Below are positions 1 through 6,608 of a DNA stretch of 10,507 nt, one piece after another. The notes under the pieces are model-generated. The model saw only the letters and a program-made list of their open reading frames with translations. It was not told the DNA's origin and searched no databases. How positions within the stretch are numbered: the stretch's first letter is position 1; each line of letters starts with the position of its first letter. This DNA is from an uncultured Campylobacter sp. Its GTDB lineage: Bacteria > Campylobacterota > Campylobacteria > Campylobacterales > Campylobacteraceae. The stretch spans positions 1 through 10,507 of the forward strand of contig NZ_CALHXD010000107.1 in assembly GCF_938040115.1 (NCBI RefSeq), given 5' to 3'. A program made the translations under genes and the position numbers.

Positions 1-41
1 ATAATACTAGCCTGCGTTTTTAGTATCTTATCTAGTCTTGA

Positions 42-482
42 TTACGCTTTTAGTAGCTTGGCAAGTTGCGTCTTTACGGCGCGCAGACGAGCCGCATCTT
101 TGTCAAAAAAGCTTCGCCTTTTGTATTTTTGCATGATGGCGCTTTGAGCTTGTAAAAGCTCGGTTATATCCTTGATGTTTTTCGCAGCGACTTGGAGTTT
201 TTGATTTGCCGCCGTGCTTATGCCATTTTTCTCGCTTTTTAGCGATATCTCTAGTAGGATCTGCGAGAGATAGGCACTGACGTTAGCATAATAATCCTCG
301 TTGTCAAAAACGGCCGAAAAATATCCGCTAGCCTTTGTCTCTCGCTCTTTGACCGCGCTTGCTAGAGCGCTAAACTGCGCGGCGCTCATGATCGCTTCTT
401 GCGGTTTGATGTCCATTTTTTCAAGCTCGTTAAGCTCGTTTTTTAGCTTAATTATATCGCCTGAGATAGGATGCTGCCTCAT
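42..482 (-). CDS. Small helical protein of unknown function, coupled to PAS gene
   Basis: I do not recognise this 146-residue protein. It has no signal peptide or membrane segment, is rich in Lys, Ala, Glu and Leu, and looks almost entirely alpha-helical. An N-terminal helix (about residues 8-25) is followed by a longer helical stretch (about 75-120) and a basic C-terminus (about 118-146, including KYKRRS). The ATG at 480-482 overlaps the TGA of the upstream PAS gene as ATGA. A GAGGA ribosome site lies 5 bases before it, so both coupled and independent translation are possible. Overlap with a CetB/Aer-like PAS gene suggests a partner in the same signalling unit; that is inference from position only. 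The premature stop in the PAS gene could lower its expression by polarity. The reading frame is intact and codon use resembles the neighbours, so the gene call is firm though the function is not. Confidence 0.8.
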   Translation of the reverse strand: MRQHPISGDIIKLKNELNELEKMDIKPQEAIMSAAQFSALASAVKERETKASGYFSAVFDNEDYYANVSAYLSQILLEISLKSEKNGISTAANQKLQVAAKNIKDITELLQAQSAIMQKYKRRSFFDKDAARLRAVKTQLAKLLKA

Positions 483-985
483 ATCTGTCCTCGCTGAAGT
501 TTATGTACCAACTCGTCATAGCTGACACCGGCGCCGGCTAAAATTTGCCCCAGTAACTTGCTTGAGGCCTCCATGCTGCCGCTTTTTTCTACCTCAAGCA
601 GCTGCCTATATATGCCTTCGATAAATTTGACGCCTTCTGGATTTGGCTTACGGCGAACGGAGTAGTAACCGATAATCTCGCCGTTAGCATCTAGCGAGGT
701 CGTAATATTGGCAAATACCCAGTAAAATCCGCCGTCAAAACTCTTATTTTTAACGAACGCAAATATCTCTTGCTTTGCCTTTATACGCTCTCACAGCAGC
801 TTAAACACGATGCGCGGCATATCGGGATGCCTGATGATGTTGTGCGGCTTGCGCAAAAGCTGCTCTTGCGTAGCACCGACGATTTTTAAAAACGGCTGAT
901 TGCAGTAGGTTATCCTGCCCTTGACGTCGGTTTTTGATACGATAAAATCTTCTTCTTTTACGAAATATTCTTTACTTTCGTTCAC
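479..985 (-). pseudogene. PAS-domain energy-taxis sensor (Aer/CetB-like), interrupted by one in-frame TGA
   Basis: A single-PAS-domain cytosolic protein of 168 codons plus stop. The first 64 residues carry the Aer-type PAS signature: KGRITYCNQPFLKIVGA, then PHNIIRHPDMPRIVFKLL. A TGA at 791-793 stops the frame, but the same frame runs on without further damage for 103 residues. That part includes FAFVKN, GGFYWVFANIT and GYYSVRRKP, and a tail ending VSYDELVHKL, as in CetB-like proteins. In Aer/CetB relatives the residue after the VFKLL-like motif is usually Trp (TGG), so one G-to-A change explains the stop. The start is GTG at 983-985 with AAGG 6 bases upstream. Family members bind FAD and pass redox or energy signals to a chemoreceptor partner; no receptor gene lies in the window. 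TGA is a normal stop here (purS ends in TGA), so code reassignment is unlikely. A sequencing error, recent nonsense mutation or readthrough are the options. Confidence 0.8.
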
Positions 986-1008
986 TTTGTACCTTAAATT
1001 TTTCGGTA

Positions 1009-1014
1009 ATTATA
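1009..1014 (-). promoter_or_regulatory. -10 box of the PAS gene
   Basis: Read on the minus strand this is GGT-TATAAT-T, matching the Campylobacter sigma-70 -10 pattern. It lies 23 bases upstream of the GTG start, predicting a leader of about 15-20 bases. No convincing -35 box is visible, which is usual in this genus. Confidence 0.5.
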
Positions 1015-1141
1015 ACCAAATATTACGCAAATGTAGCTTACTGGCCTTTTTAAATTTAGCATTCGGCGGGCGCGGCAAGCGTCTTTTAGGTTAAATTTGA
1101 CGCCGTAAATTTAAGGGTAGGGCGAGTGGATTTTGGAGTGC

Positions 1142-1159
1142 AAATTTGAGCTCAAATTT
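1142..1159. repeat. 18-bp perfect palindrome
   Basis: AAATTTGAG followed by its own reverse complement CTCAAATTT, with no spacer. It sits just past the U-tract of the htpG terminator, in a stretch unusually dense in AAATTT hexamers. It could be a protein site or a chance product of the favoured word AAATTTGAG; I assign no function. Confidence 0.5.
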
Positions 1160-1196
1160 AAAAAGCTCGGCGGCAAATTTAACTCCGTCGCCGAGC
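1160..1196 (-). terminator. Rho-independent terminator of htpG
   Basis: On the minus strand the 8-bp perfect stem GCTCGGCG / CGCCGAGC (1189-1196 and 1165-1172) has a 16-base loop. It is followed immediately by TTTTTAAATTT. It begins about 30 bases beyond the htpG stop. The GC-rich stem with a U-tract is a classical intrinsic terminator. Confidence 0.8.
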
Positions 1197-1199
1197 CGA

Positions 1200-1228
1200 A
1201 AATTTAAGCTCCCAAAAGGCTTAAATTT
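1200..1228. repeat. Perfect 10-bp inverted repeat at the htpG stop codon
   Basis: AAATTTAAGC (1200-1209) and its exact reverse complement GCTTAAATTT (1219-1228) flank a 9-base spacer and overlap the htpG TAA. It precedes the GC-rich terminator hairpin, giving two tandem hairpins in the htpG 3' end. It may stabilise the mRNA end or contribute to termination. Confidence 0.6.
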
Positions 1229-3080
1229 AGATCGCTTTAAGCAAGATTTTAGTTAGTTTTTTGCTAAACGCCGACGGATCGTCGATCGCGACGCCTTCGT
1301 TTAGCTTAGCCATATCTAAAAGCAGCTCAGCCGCGTCATAGATCATCGCCTCGTTTTGAGATAGTTTTTCGAAGAGCTCGTGCTTTGGATTTATCTCTAG
1401 TATTGGTAAAATTTTACCGGCACTATGCCCCATCTGCTTTAGCATCATCTGCGTAGCGTAGTCGGGATCGTTTTTATCATAGACGATGACGGCGGCGCTT
1501 TCGCTTAGACGTGAGCTTAGCTTTACGTCCTTGACCTCGTCTTTTAGTATCTCTTTCATCTTAGCTAGTAGCGCGGCAAATTTACCCTCGTCGGCTTCGC
1601 ATTTTTCCGGCTTGATCTCGGCGTCGATATCGGTGTGATTTACCGCTTTTATCGGTGTTTTGTCGTAGTCTTGGACCATCGGCATGACGATAGAGTCTAT
1701 CTCCTCGTCCATGATTAGCACCTCGGTGCCCTCGGCCTTAAAGCTCTCTAAAAGCGGCGAATTTCTTAGCATCGTTTCGTTGTTTCCGCTGATGTAGTAG
1801 ATCGATTTTTGTCCCTCTTTCATCGCCTCTTTGTACTCTTTTAGGCTGATTAGTCCGTCGCGCTTGCTTGATTTAAAGAGGCAAAGGTCTAAAATTTGCT
1901 CCTTTTCGCTGCTAAATCCGTAAAGCCCCTCTTTGATCACCTTGCCGAATATTTTATAAAATTTGATGTATTTTTCTCTATCTTTTTCTTTTAGCTTGGC
2001 TAGTTCGCCCAGGATTTTCTTGACGCTTTGCTCTTTTACACTGCGCATTATGCCGTTTTCTTGCAGGATCTCGCGGCTGACGTTTAGCGGCAGATCCTCC
2101 ACGTCGATGATACCTCGGACGAATCTAAGATACGGCGGCAGCATCTCTTTGGCGTCGTCGCTGATAAATACGCTTTTAACGTAGAGTTTCACGCCGCTTT
2201 GATAATCCACGCGAAATAGATCAAAGGGCTCTGACGCCGGCACGAAAAATAGGGTAGTGTACTCGATCTTGCCCTCAGCTTTTGTATGTACGCATAGCAG
2301 CGGATCCTCGCTATCATGCGAGATTTGCTTGTAAAAGTCGTTATAATCGGCATCTTTTAGCGCGCTTTTGTTCATTTTCCAAAGTGCCGAGGCCTTGTTA
2401 ATTTGCACGTTTTTGGTCTCGTACGAGCCCTCTTTTTCGCCCTCTTTAGGCGCTACGTACTCTTCTTTATCCGCAAATATCGGATACGGGATGTGGTTGG
2501 AGTATTTTTTGACGATGTTTTCTATGCGGTAGGACTCGGCAAACTCGTCATCTTTTAGATAAAGCGTGATCGAGGTGCCGTGGCTATCTTTTTGCGCGGG
2601 CGAGATCTCGTAGGTTTTAGCGTCCGAACTCCACATAAAGGCCTCTTCGCCAAGCGCCTTTTTGCTCACGACTTCGATTTTATCCGCAACCATAAATGCC
2701 GAATAAAACCCGACGCCAAACTGCCCGATGAGCGCGCTATCTTTTTTAGCTTGGCCGCTTAGTTTATCCAAAAAGCCCTTCGTACCGCTTCTAGCGATGG
2801 TGCCGAGGTTATTTATCAGCTCATTTTTGTCCATGCCGATGCCGTTATCGCTGATCGTTAGCGTCTTTTTATCTTTGTCTATTTTGATATCGATTCGCGG
2901 GGAGTAGCTTAGGCTTTTGTATGCGTCGTCCGTGAGGCATAAATAGTTTAGCTTATCCAGCGCATCGCTTGCGTTTGAGATGAGCTCGCGCAAAAATATC
3001 TCTTTGTTTGAGTAAAGCGAGTGTATCATCAAATTTAGCAGCTCGTTTACCTCGGTCTGAAATTCAAATTTTTCGCTCAT
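1227..3080 (-). CDS. htpG: HtpG, bacterial Hsp90 chaperone
   Basis: Cytosolic ATP-dependent dimeric chaperone, 617 residues (the E. coli protein is about 624). The N-terminal GHKL ATPase domain shows NASDALDKL (36-44), DNGIGM (78-83), the lid segment GTIARSGT (93-100) and GQFGVGFYS (119-127). The middle domain contains PLNVSREI (331-338), whose Arg336 corresponds to the arginine that contacts the ATP gamma-phosphate. The C-terminal part (about 500-617) is the dimerisation domain and lacks the eukaryotic MEEVD tail, as expected. The ATG start has AAGGA 6 bases upstream. The gene has its own -10 box (3113-3118), an upstream inverted repeat resembling an HspR site (3146-3166) and a clear terminator, so it looks monocistronic and possibly heat-regulated. 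It is intact, with no unusual residues in the motifs. Confidence 0.98.
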   Translation of the reverse strand: MSEKFEFQTEVNELLNLMIHSLYSNKEIFLRELISNASDALDKLNYLCLTDDAYKSLSYSPRIDIKIDKDKKTLTISDNGIGMDKNELINNLGTIARSGTKGFLDKLSGQAKKDSALIGQFGVGFYSAFMVADKIEVVSKKALGEEAFMWSSDAKTYEISPAQKDSHGTSITLYLKDDEFAESYRIENIVKKYSNHIPYPIFADKEEYVAPKEGEKEGSYETKNVQINKASALWKMNKSALKDADYNDFYKQISHDSEDPLLCVHTKAEGKIEYTTLFFVPASEPFDLFRVDYQSGVKLYVKSVFISDDAKEMLPPYLRFVRGIIDVEDLPLNVSREILQENGIMRSVKEQSVKKILGELAKLKEKDREKYIKFYKIFGKVIKEGLYGFSSEKEQILDLCLFKSSKRDGLISLKEYKEAMKEGQKSIYYISGNNETMLRNSPLLESFKAEGTEVLIMDEEIDSIVMPMVQDYDKTPIKAVNHTDIDAEIKPEKCEADEGKFAALLAKMKEILKDEVKDVKLSSRLSESAAVIVYDKNDPDYATQMMLKQMGHSAGKILPILEINPKHELFEKLSQNEAMIYDAAELLLDMAKLNEGVAIDDPSAFSKKLTKILLKAI

Positions 3081-3112
3081 TTTTCGTCCTTTGTTTTTAA
3101 AATTTTTAGCAG

Positions 3113-3118
3113 ATTATA
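3113..3118 (-). promoter_or_regulatory. -10 box of htpG, overlapped by an inverted repeat
   Basis: The minus strand reads TGTGC-TATAAT-CTGC, a perfect -10 hexamer 32 bases before the htpG ATG. No good -35 box is seen at 16-18 bases. TAGCAC (3117-3122) and GTGCTA (3126-3131) form a 6-bp inverted repeat with a 3-base spacer that touches the upstream edge of the -10 box, a position where a bound protein would repress. Confidence 0.6.
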
Positions 3119-3145
3119 GCACAAGGTGCTAAGAATATCTTTAAA

Positions 3146-3166
3146 CTTGATACGATTACTATCAAC
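3146..3166. promoter_or_regulatory. HAIR-like (HspR-type) inverted repeat upstream of htpG
   Basis: TTGATA (3147-3152) and TATCAA (3160-3165) are a perfect inverted repeat with a 7-base spacer, preceded by C. The HspR operator HAIR is CTTGAGT-N7-ACTCAAG. This site matches its core (CTTGA on the left, TCAA on the right) and its exact spacing, 9 of 14 positions by hand count. It lies 28 bases upstream of the htpG -10 hexamer. HspR represses chaperone genes in C. jejuni and H. pylori; use at this htpG is inference. Confidence 0.4.
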
Positions 3167-3183
3167 TAACCTAAAATTTGTTT

Positions 3184-3512
3184 CTCAAATTTGAGTGCTT
3201 TTTCTATCCGCACAAAGTCGGTTTTACCCGTGTTATACACTTTGGCGTTAAATATAAAAGGCGTAAAAAACGGTCGCAATACTCGTCCGCTTAATCGTTT
3301 ACGTGGTGCGGGTTTTGCCGTAAAAATCTGAAATTTATTCTAGCCCGGTGCCTATTTGCTCACTCGTAGCATTTTCGTAGTAGAAAATTCTAAAATCAGG
3401 CACGGATTTTGATTGCCGGCAAGCCTTAATCGCTTCATCTTGCTTCAGTGTAAAAAGTGACACAATCAAAAAAGAGTAGGGCGGGCAACAAAAATCGAAA
3501 AGAAAATTTCAT
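3184..3512 (-). pseudogene. Decayed tandem paralogue of the ankyrin-like periplasmic gene
   Basis: The stretch 3184-3400 aligns with 4224-4445, the part encoding residues 21-94 of the neighbouring ankyrin-like gene, at roughly two-thirds nucleotide identity by eye. Minus-strand translation gives PDFRIFYYENATSEQIGTGLE, then a stop where the intact copy has Gln44. ISDF follows, then after a frameshift LRQNPHHVND, another stop, and after a second shift TPFIFNAKVYNTGKTDF and VRIEKALKFE. These correspond to SPFIYNLKIIKTGKFDF and ERIKKALKF in the intact protein. Upstream, an ATG at 3510-3512 has AAAAGGA 6 bases before it and opens a short hydrophobic signal-like frame (MKFSFRFLLPALLFFDC), which soon stops, so the original start appears preserved. 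The remaining two-thirds of the gene is gone. At least two stops and two frameshifts make function as this protein very unlikely. Confidence 0.8.
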
Positions 3513-3608
3513 CGTCTATCCTTTTGATTTACATTCGCCGCGATCAAATTTGAGCATTTTTCAAAGTGCAAATTTAAAATGGCTTCATTCTCGATCGCCG
3601 CTTTATAA

Positions 3609-4505
3609 CTATCTGACTTCGTTTATCAGCTTTTGGCTCTCTTTTGCTTCGTAGTGGGTCGCGTACTTTTTGAGATTTTCGCAAGAGGTTTGTAAATTTT
3701 CTTGCCTGCATACGCCGTTTTTTAGCAGAAATTTAACCATATCCTCGCTGTCTAAGATCGCGGATAGTTTCGTAAAAACTTCCAGCTCTTTGGCCTCAAA
3801 TTCGCTAAGCGGTTCAAATTTCAGCAGCTCCTCAAGGTAGCGCATTTTATCGCGGTAAAATTCGGTAAATTTTGAGGTTTTCGCAAACTGCCTTATTTTT
3901 GGATCAAGCGGAGCGTTTGCGATCGGCGAGGCACCGTTTTGACCCATAAAGATAGCTATCCCGCCAGCCACGCAAAGCATCACATCTTTGTCGCCGCGCG
4001 CGCCTTTGCTAAGAAGGTGGCTAAAAATCTCAAACGCTTCGACATTGCAAGCCGTGCGCAAAAGCTCGGGCGAGCCGATATCCGCACCGTTTGCTACGAG
4101 CAGGTCGATGAGACGTATCGTTTCTTTTTGATCGAATTTATATTTGCCGTCAGAGTTTATGCCAAGTGCAATAACCGTGTCAATAGGCGTGAAAATCATA
4201 AATTTATAGTTAAGATCCGGCTTAAATTTGAGCGCCTTTTTTATGCGTTCAAAGTCAAATTTGCCTGTTTTTATAATTTTTAGGTTGTAGATAAAAGGCG
4301 AAAAAAGGCGGTCGTTAAATTCGCCAAACTCATCATTTACGCGGTGCGGGTTTTGCGATAAAAAATCTAAAATTTGATCGAGGCCTGCGTCTATTTGTTT
4401 GTTCGTAGCGTTTTCATCAAAAAAGATATCAAGGTCAGGCTCTGGTAAATTTGAAGCGAATAAAATTTGAATTAAAACTATAAAGATAACGGCGAGCTTT
4501 TTCAT
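3609..4505 (-). CDS. Exported ankyrin-like repeat protein, function unknown
   Basis: A 298-residue protein with an N-terminal signal peptide (MKKLAVIFIVLIQILFASNL, cleavage probably after Ala-Ser near residue 18), hence probably periplasmic. The middle and C-terminal parts contain degenerate ankyrin-type helix pairs. These are TPIDTVIALG (106-115), IRLIDLLVANGADI (130-143), LLRTACNVEAFEIFSHLLSKGA (148-169, described only by its ends elsewhere) and LSAILDSEDMVKFLLKNG (247-264). Four cysteines (153, 178, 266, 275) could form disulfides in the periplasm. The ATG has AGGAGGA 3 bases upstream, one of the strongest ribosome sites in the window. It follows plsC by 77 bp with no clear promoter, so it may be the operon tail. 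A broken paralogue lies directly downstream, showing past tandem duplication. Ankyrin proteins bind other proteins; the partner is unknown. Confidence 0.85.
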   Translation of the reverse strand: MKKLAVIFIVLIQILFASNLPEPDLDIFFDENATNKQIDAGLDQILDFLSQNPHRVNDEFGEFNDRLFSPFIYNLKIIKTGKFDFERIKKALKFKPDLNYKFMIFTPIDTVIALGINSDGKYKFDQKETIRLIDLLVANGADIGSPELLRTACNVEAFEIFSHLLSKGARGDKDVMLCVAGGIAIFMGQNGASPIANAPLDPKIRQFAKTSKFTEFYRDKMRYLEELLKFEPLSEFEAKELEVFTKLSAILDSEDMVKFLLKNGVCRQENLQTSCENLKKYATHYEAKESQKLINEVR

Positions 4506-4569
4506 AAATCCTCCTAAATTTACGGCTTTTACGAGGCGGTTAAATTTACGCGCGAGGCAAATTCGCGGT

Positions 4570-4599
4570 AAAAACAGGCGTTTTAGACCGCCGCTTTTT
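4570..4599 (-). terminator. Weak possible terminator at the end of plsC
   Basis: On the minus strand a short GGCG / CGCC stem (4589-4592 and 4577-4580, 8-base loop) spans the plsC stop. AAAAA and TTTTT runs flank it and can pair beyond a 2-base internal loop. It ends in TGTTTTT. The short stem makes this a marginal call; partial termination before the ankyrin-like gene is possible. Confidence 0.3.
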
Positions 4600-5269
4600 G
4601 CCTCTCGTTATCAAGCGTTTCTTGCATTTTCGCCCTTGCGTTTTCCAGCCACTCAGGCTCGGCGGTGTCGATGAGATCTAGGCAGATGATTTTGATTTTG
4701 CCGTTTTTAAAGCTAAAATTTTTCACGTCCATGATGTCCGAGCCCGCGATCACGACGGGCTGGATTTTTAGATTTAGCTTGTCGGCAATGATTTTCGCAC
4801 CGCCTTTAAACGGCAAAAGCTCCCTTGAGTGCGAGCGCGTTCCCTCGGGGAAAATCGCCAGCACGCGCCCCTTTTCGACGCGGTCTTGTGCATCTTTTAC
4901 GAGCTTGATGAGCGAGCGTTTATTCTCGCGCTCGACTGAGATCATCTGCGGCACGTGGATGATCTGGCCGATGACGGGCAGGTCGGCAATCTCTTTTTTA
5001 GCGATCCAGCAGAGATTTTTAGGATAGACTTCCTCTAAAACGACGATATCTAGCATGCTTTGGTGGTTCATGATGATCATATTCGCGCGCTCGTCGAAGT
5101 TGCCGACGATTTTGAGCGAATAAAAACCAAAAAGCCGCTGGCTCCTACCCCAAATTTTCCTCACGCCGTGAATATGCTTTTTAAAAAGCCACATGAAAAA
5201 CACGACCAAAAGTATGCTAATGAGAAACTCGACCGCGAAATACGCGGCCTTTATCCTAGAAAATATCAT
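4583..5269 (-). CDS. plsC: PlsC, 1-acyl-sn-glycerol-3-phosphate acyltransferase
   Basis: Inner-membrane enzyme that acylates lysophosphatidic acid at the 2-position to give phosphatidic acid, the precursor of all phospholipids. The 228-residue length is typical. Residues 8-29 form an N-terminal membrane helix. The catalytic H-X4-D box is NHQSMLD (His69, Asp74), and the substrate-binding motif FPEGTRS is at 140-146. A further block, LPVIGQ (97-102), and the QPVVIAG segment (170-176) complete the family pattern. The ATG lies inside the 3' end of the upstream SH3 gene (14-bp overlap), implying translational coupling; the ribosome site is weak. It is the sixth gene of the ctp-pur operon and is conserved at this position in C. 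jejuni as I recall (Cj0516). Confidence 0.95.
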   Translation of the reverse strand: MIFSRIKAAYFAVEFLISILLVVFFMWLFKKHIHGVRKIWGRSQRLFGFYSLKIVGNFDERANMIIMNHQSMLDIVVLEEVYPKNLCWIAKKEIADLPVIGQIIHVPQMISVERENKRSLIKLVKDAQDRVEKGRVLAIFPEGTRSHSRELLPFKGGAKIIADKLNLKIQPVVIAGSDIMDVKNFSFKNGKIKIICLDLIDTAEPEWLENARAKMQETLDNERQKAAV

Positions 5270-6608
5270 CTTTTTTTACCCAGCCTATCTTGCCGTCGTC
5301 TAGTAAAATTTTGACGTAGTCCTCGCGTTCGCCGAGGATCTCAACCTTTTCCTCCGCTTTTGAGGTGTAAAATACGCTCGAGTTTTGCGTAGGCAAAATT
5401 TTTACGTTTATGTTTTGCCTTAGCGTCGCGCCGCCAAACGGGTTGTAGCTATAAAGGATATAGGCTCCAAGGCCGACCACGACGATGAGGAATATCGCGT
5501 CGCGCTTAAACAAAAACGTGATCAAGAAAATACCGAAAAGCGCGTAAACTCCGATATTTTTGTAAATTTCAAATTTGCTTTGCTTTGGATTTAGTCCGAT
5601 TTGCGTGCTGATCTCATCATCCTCCACGACGACCGGGAGCGAAAAGCTCACGAAATCTTTTTTTGCAAGGCTAAAGTAGTTAAAATCTATCGAGGTTTTT
5701 TCAGGCGAAAATATCGCGAAATAATATCCGCTTTGCGCGTCAAATTCGCCGCTCGTGGAGTCCACGCCTTGTTTGATGATGTCCTTATCCTCGATGAAAA
5801 AGTCCGCGATATTGCCTTTTTGCGCGTTTACTTCGACGATCATGATGAGATTTTTATCGTCGAATTTATTGGTTTTGTATTTTTTGACTTCGAGATTTTG
5901 AGCGACGACGTGATTGTATTTCTCGCCGCTTTTTAGCGCTACAATTTTAGGTAGCAAAAGCGTCAAATTTGCCGTCTGGAAAAACTCGCCGTTGCGCTTT
6001 AAATTTACAGTGATTTTTGGATTTTTCACGGCCTCGGCGGAGGCCTCGGCGTAAATTTGAGCCTTGTAAACCCCTTTGCCGTCGTTATCCCAGCGCAAAT
6101 TTGAGCTTAGCCATTTTAGGTTTTGGGTTTCTGGCAAGACGGTTTGCAGATCAACGGCGATGTTATCCTGGATATCGACCGAGAGCGTAAAGCTAAAAAT
6201 TTGCCCGACGTAGACTTGCTTTGGCGCGTTTAAAGCCTTGATAATGATGTCGTTTGGCTGCACGCGCTCGTAGAGCTGGCTGTCTTTTAAATTTAGCTCT
6301 GGCTCGTTGGTGGGTGCGATATTTTGCGGGATAGGCTGGCGCAGATGCGTGCCGCCTTGATTGCTTGGGGTTTGACTTTGCGCTACGGGGGTTCTATTTT
6401 GAGTAGCCGTACTTTGCGTCTGGCTTGGAGTTCTATTTTGTGCACTTGGTGCTTTGTTTTGTAAATTTGGCTTTTGCGCGGGCGTTTGGGGAGCAGACTT
6501 GATTACTTTTTGACTTTGCTCGTCGCCCATCATGTCAAACACACTAGGCTCGGTCGCCGTGCAAGCTAAAACAAATATAGTAAAAAAGGCTAAAAAGGGC
6601 TTTAGCAA
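5256..6608 (-). CDS. Envelope protein with lipoprotein-like signal, two membrane helices and C-terminal SH3 domain
   Basis: A 450-residue protein. It opens with a hydrophobic signal ending in a lipobox-like VLAC (Cys16), then a low-complexity Gln/Pro/Thr/Asn linker (about 36-97) with two QNRTP repeats. A beta-rich globular region (about 115-345) reminiscent of BatD-type periplasmic domains follows. Two membrane helices come next (about 352-367 and 371-387), and last a bacterial SH3-like domain (about 394-450, ending IGWVKKDDIF). The start is TTG at 6606-6608, supported by AAAAGGG 5 bases upstream and by the signal peptide it creates; the first ATGs lie at codons 26-27, past the signal. It overlaps purQ by 7 bp and plsC by 14 bp. 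SH3 domains of this sort often bind cell wall, so a role in envelope maintenance is likely but unproven. It corresponds by position to Cj0515. Confidence 0.85.
   Translation of the reverse strand: MLKPFLAFFTIFVLACTATEPSVFDMMGDEQSQKVIKSAPQTPAQKPNLQNKAPSAQNRTPSQTQSTATQNRTPVAQSQTPSNQGGTHLRQPIPQNIAPTNEPELNLKDSQLYERVQPNDIIIKALNAPKQVYVGQIFSFTLSVDIQDNIAVDLQTVLPETQNLKWLSSNLRWDNDGKGVYKAQIYAEASAEAVKNPKITVNLKRNGEFFQTANLTLLLPKIVALKSGEKYNHVVAQNLEVKKYKTNKFDDKNLIMIVEVNAQKGNIADFFIEDKDIIKQGVDSTSGEFDAQSGYYFAIFSPEKTSIDFNYFSLAKKDFVSFSLPVVVEDDEISTQIGLNPKQSKFEIYKNIGVYALFGIFLITFLFKRDAIFLIVVVGLGAYILYSYNPFGGATLRQNINVKILPTQNSSVFYTSKAEEKVEILGEREDYVKILLDDGKIGWVKKDDIF

Noticed and set aside
1..41. Terminator after the small helical gene
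   Set aside because: Only 5-bp nested repeats (ATACT/AGTAT, ACTAG/CTAGT) are present and the window ends here; nothing supportable.
479..985. Alternative genetic code with TGA as Trp
   Set aside because: purS uses TGA as its stop within an ATGA overlap and the other genes encode Trp with TGG; the window fits the standard bacterial code.
3117..3131. CIRCE element at htpG
   Set aside because: The half-sites resemble TTAGCAC but the spacer is 3, not 9, and the TC/GA ends are missing; kept only as an unexplained inverted repeat.
3546..3575. Possible terminator after the ankyrin-like gene
   Set aside because: AAATTTG / CAAATTT can pair, but the stem is AT-rich with a 16-base loop and has no U-tract; too weak to call.
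3457..3654. A 65-codon rightward open frame
   Set aside because: It lies across the start region of the ankyrin-like pseudogene and the end of the intact copy on the opposite strand, has no good ribosome site, and its sequence looks like an antisense shadow.
5601..5936. Rightward open frames inside the SH3, PlsC and Ctp genes
   Set aside because: All are antisense to genes with firm family motifs and lack ribosome sites.
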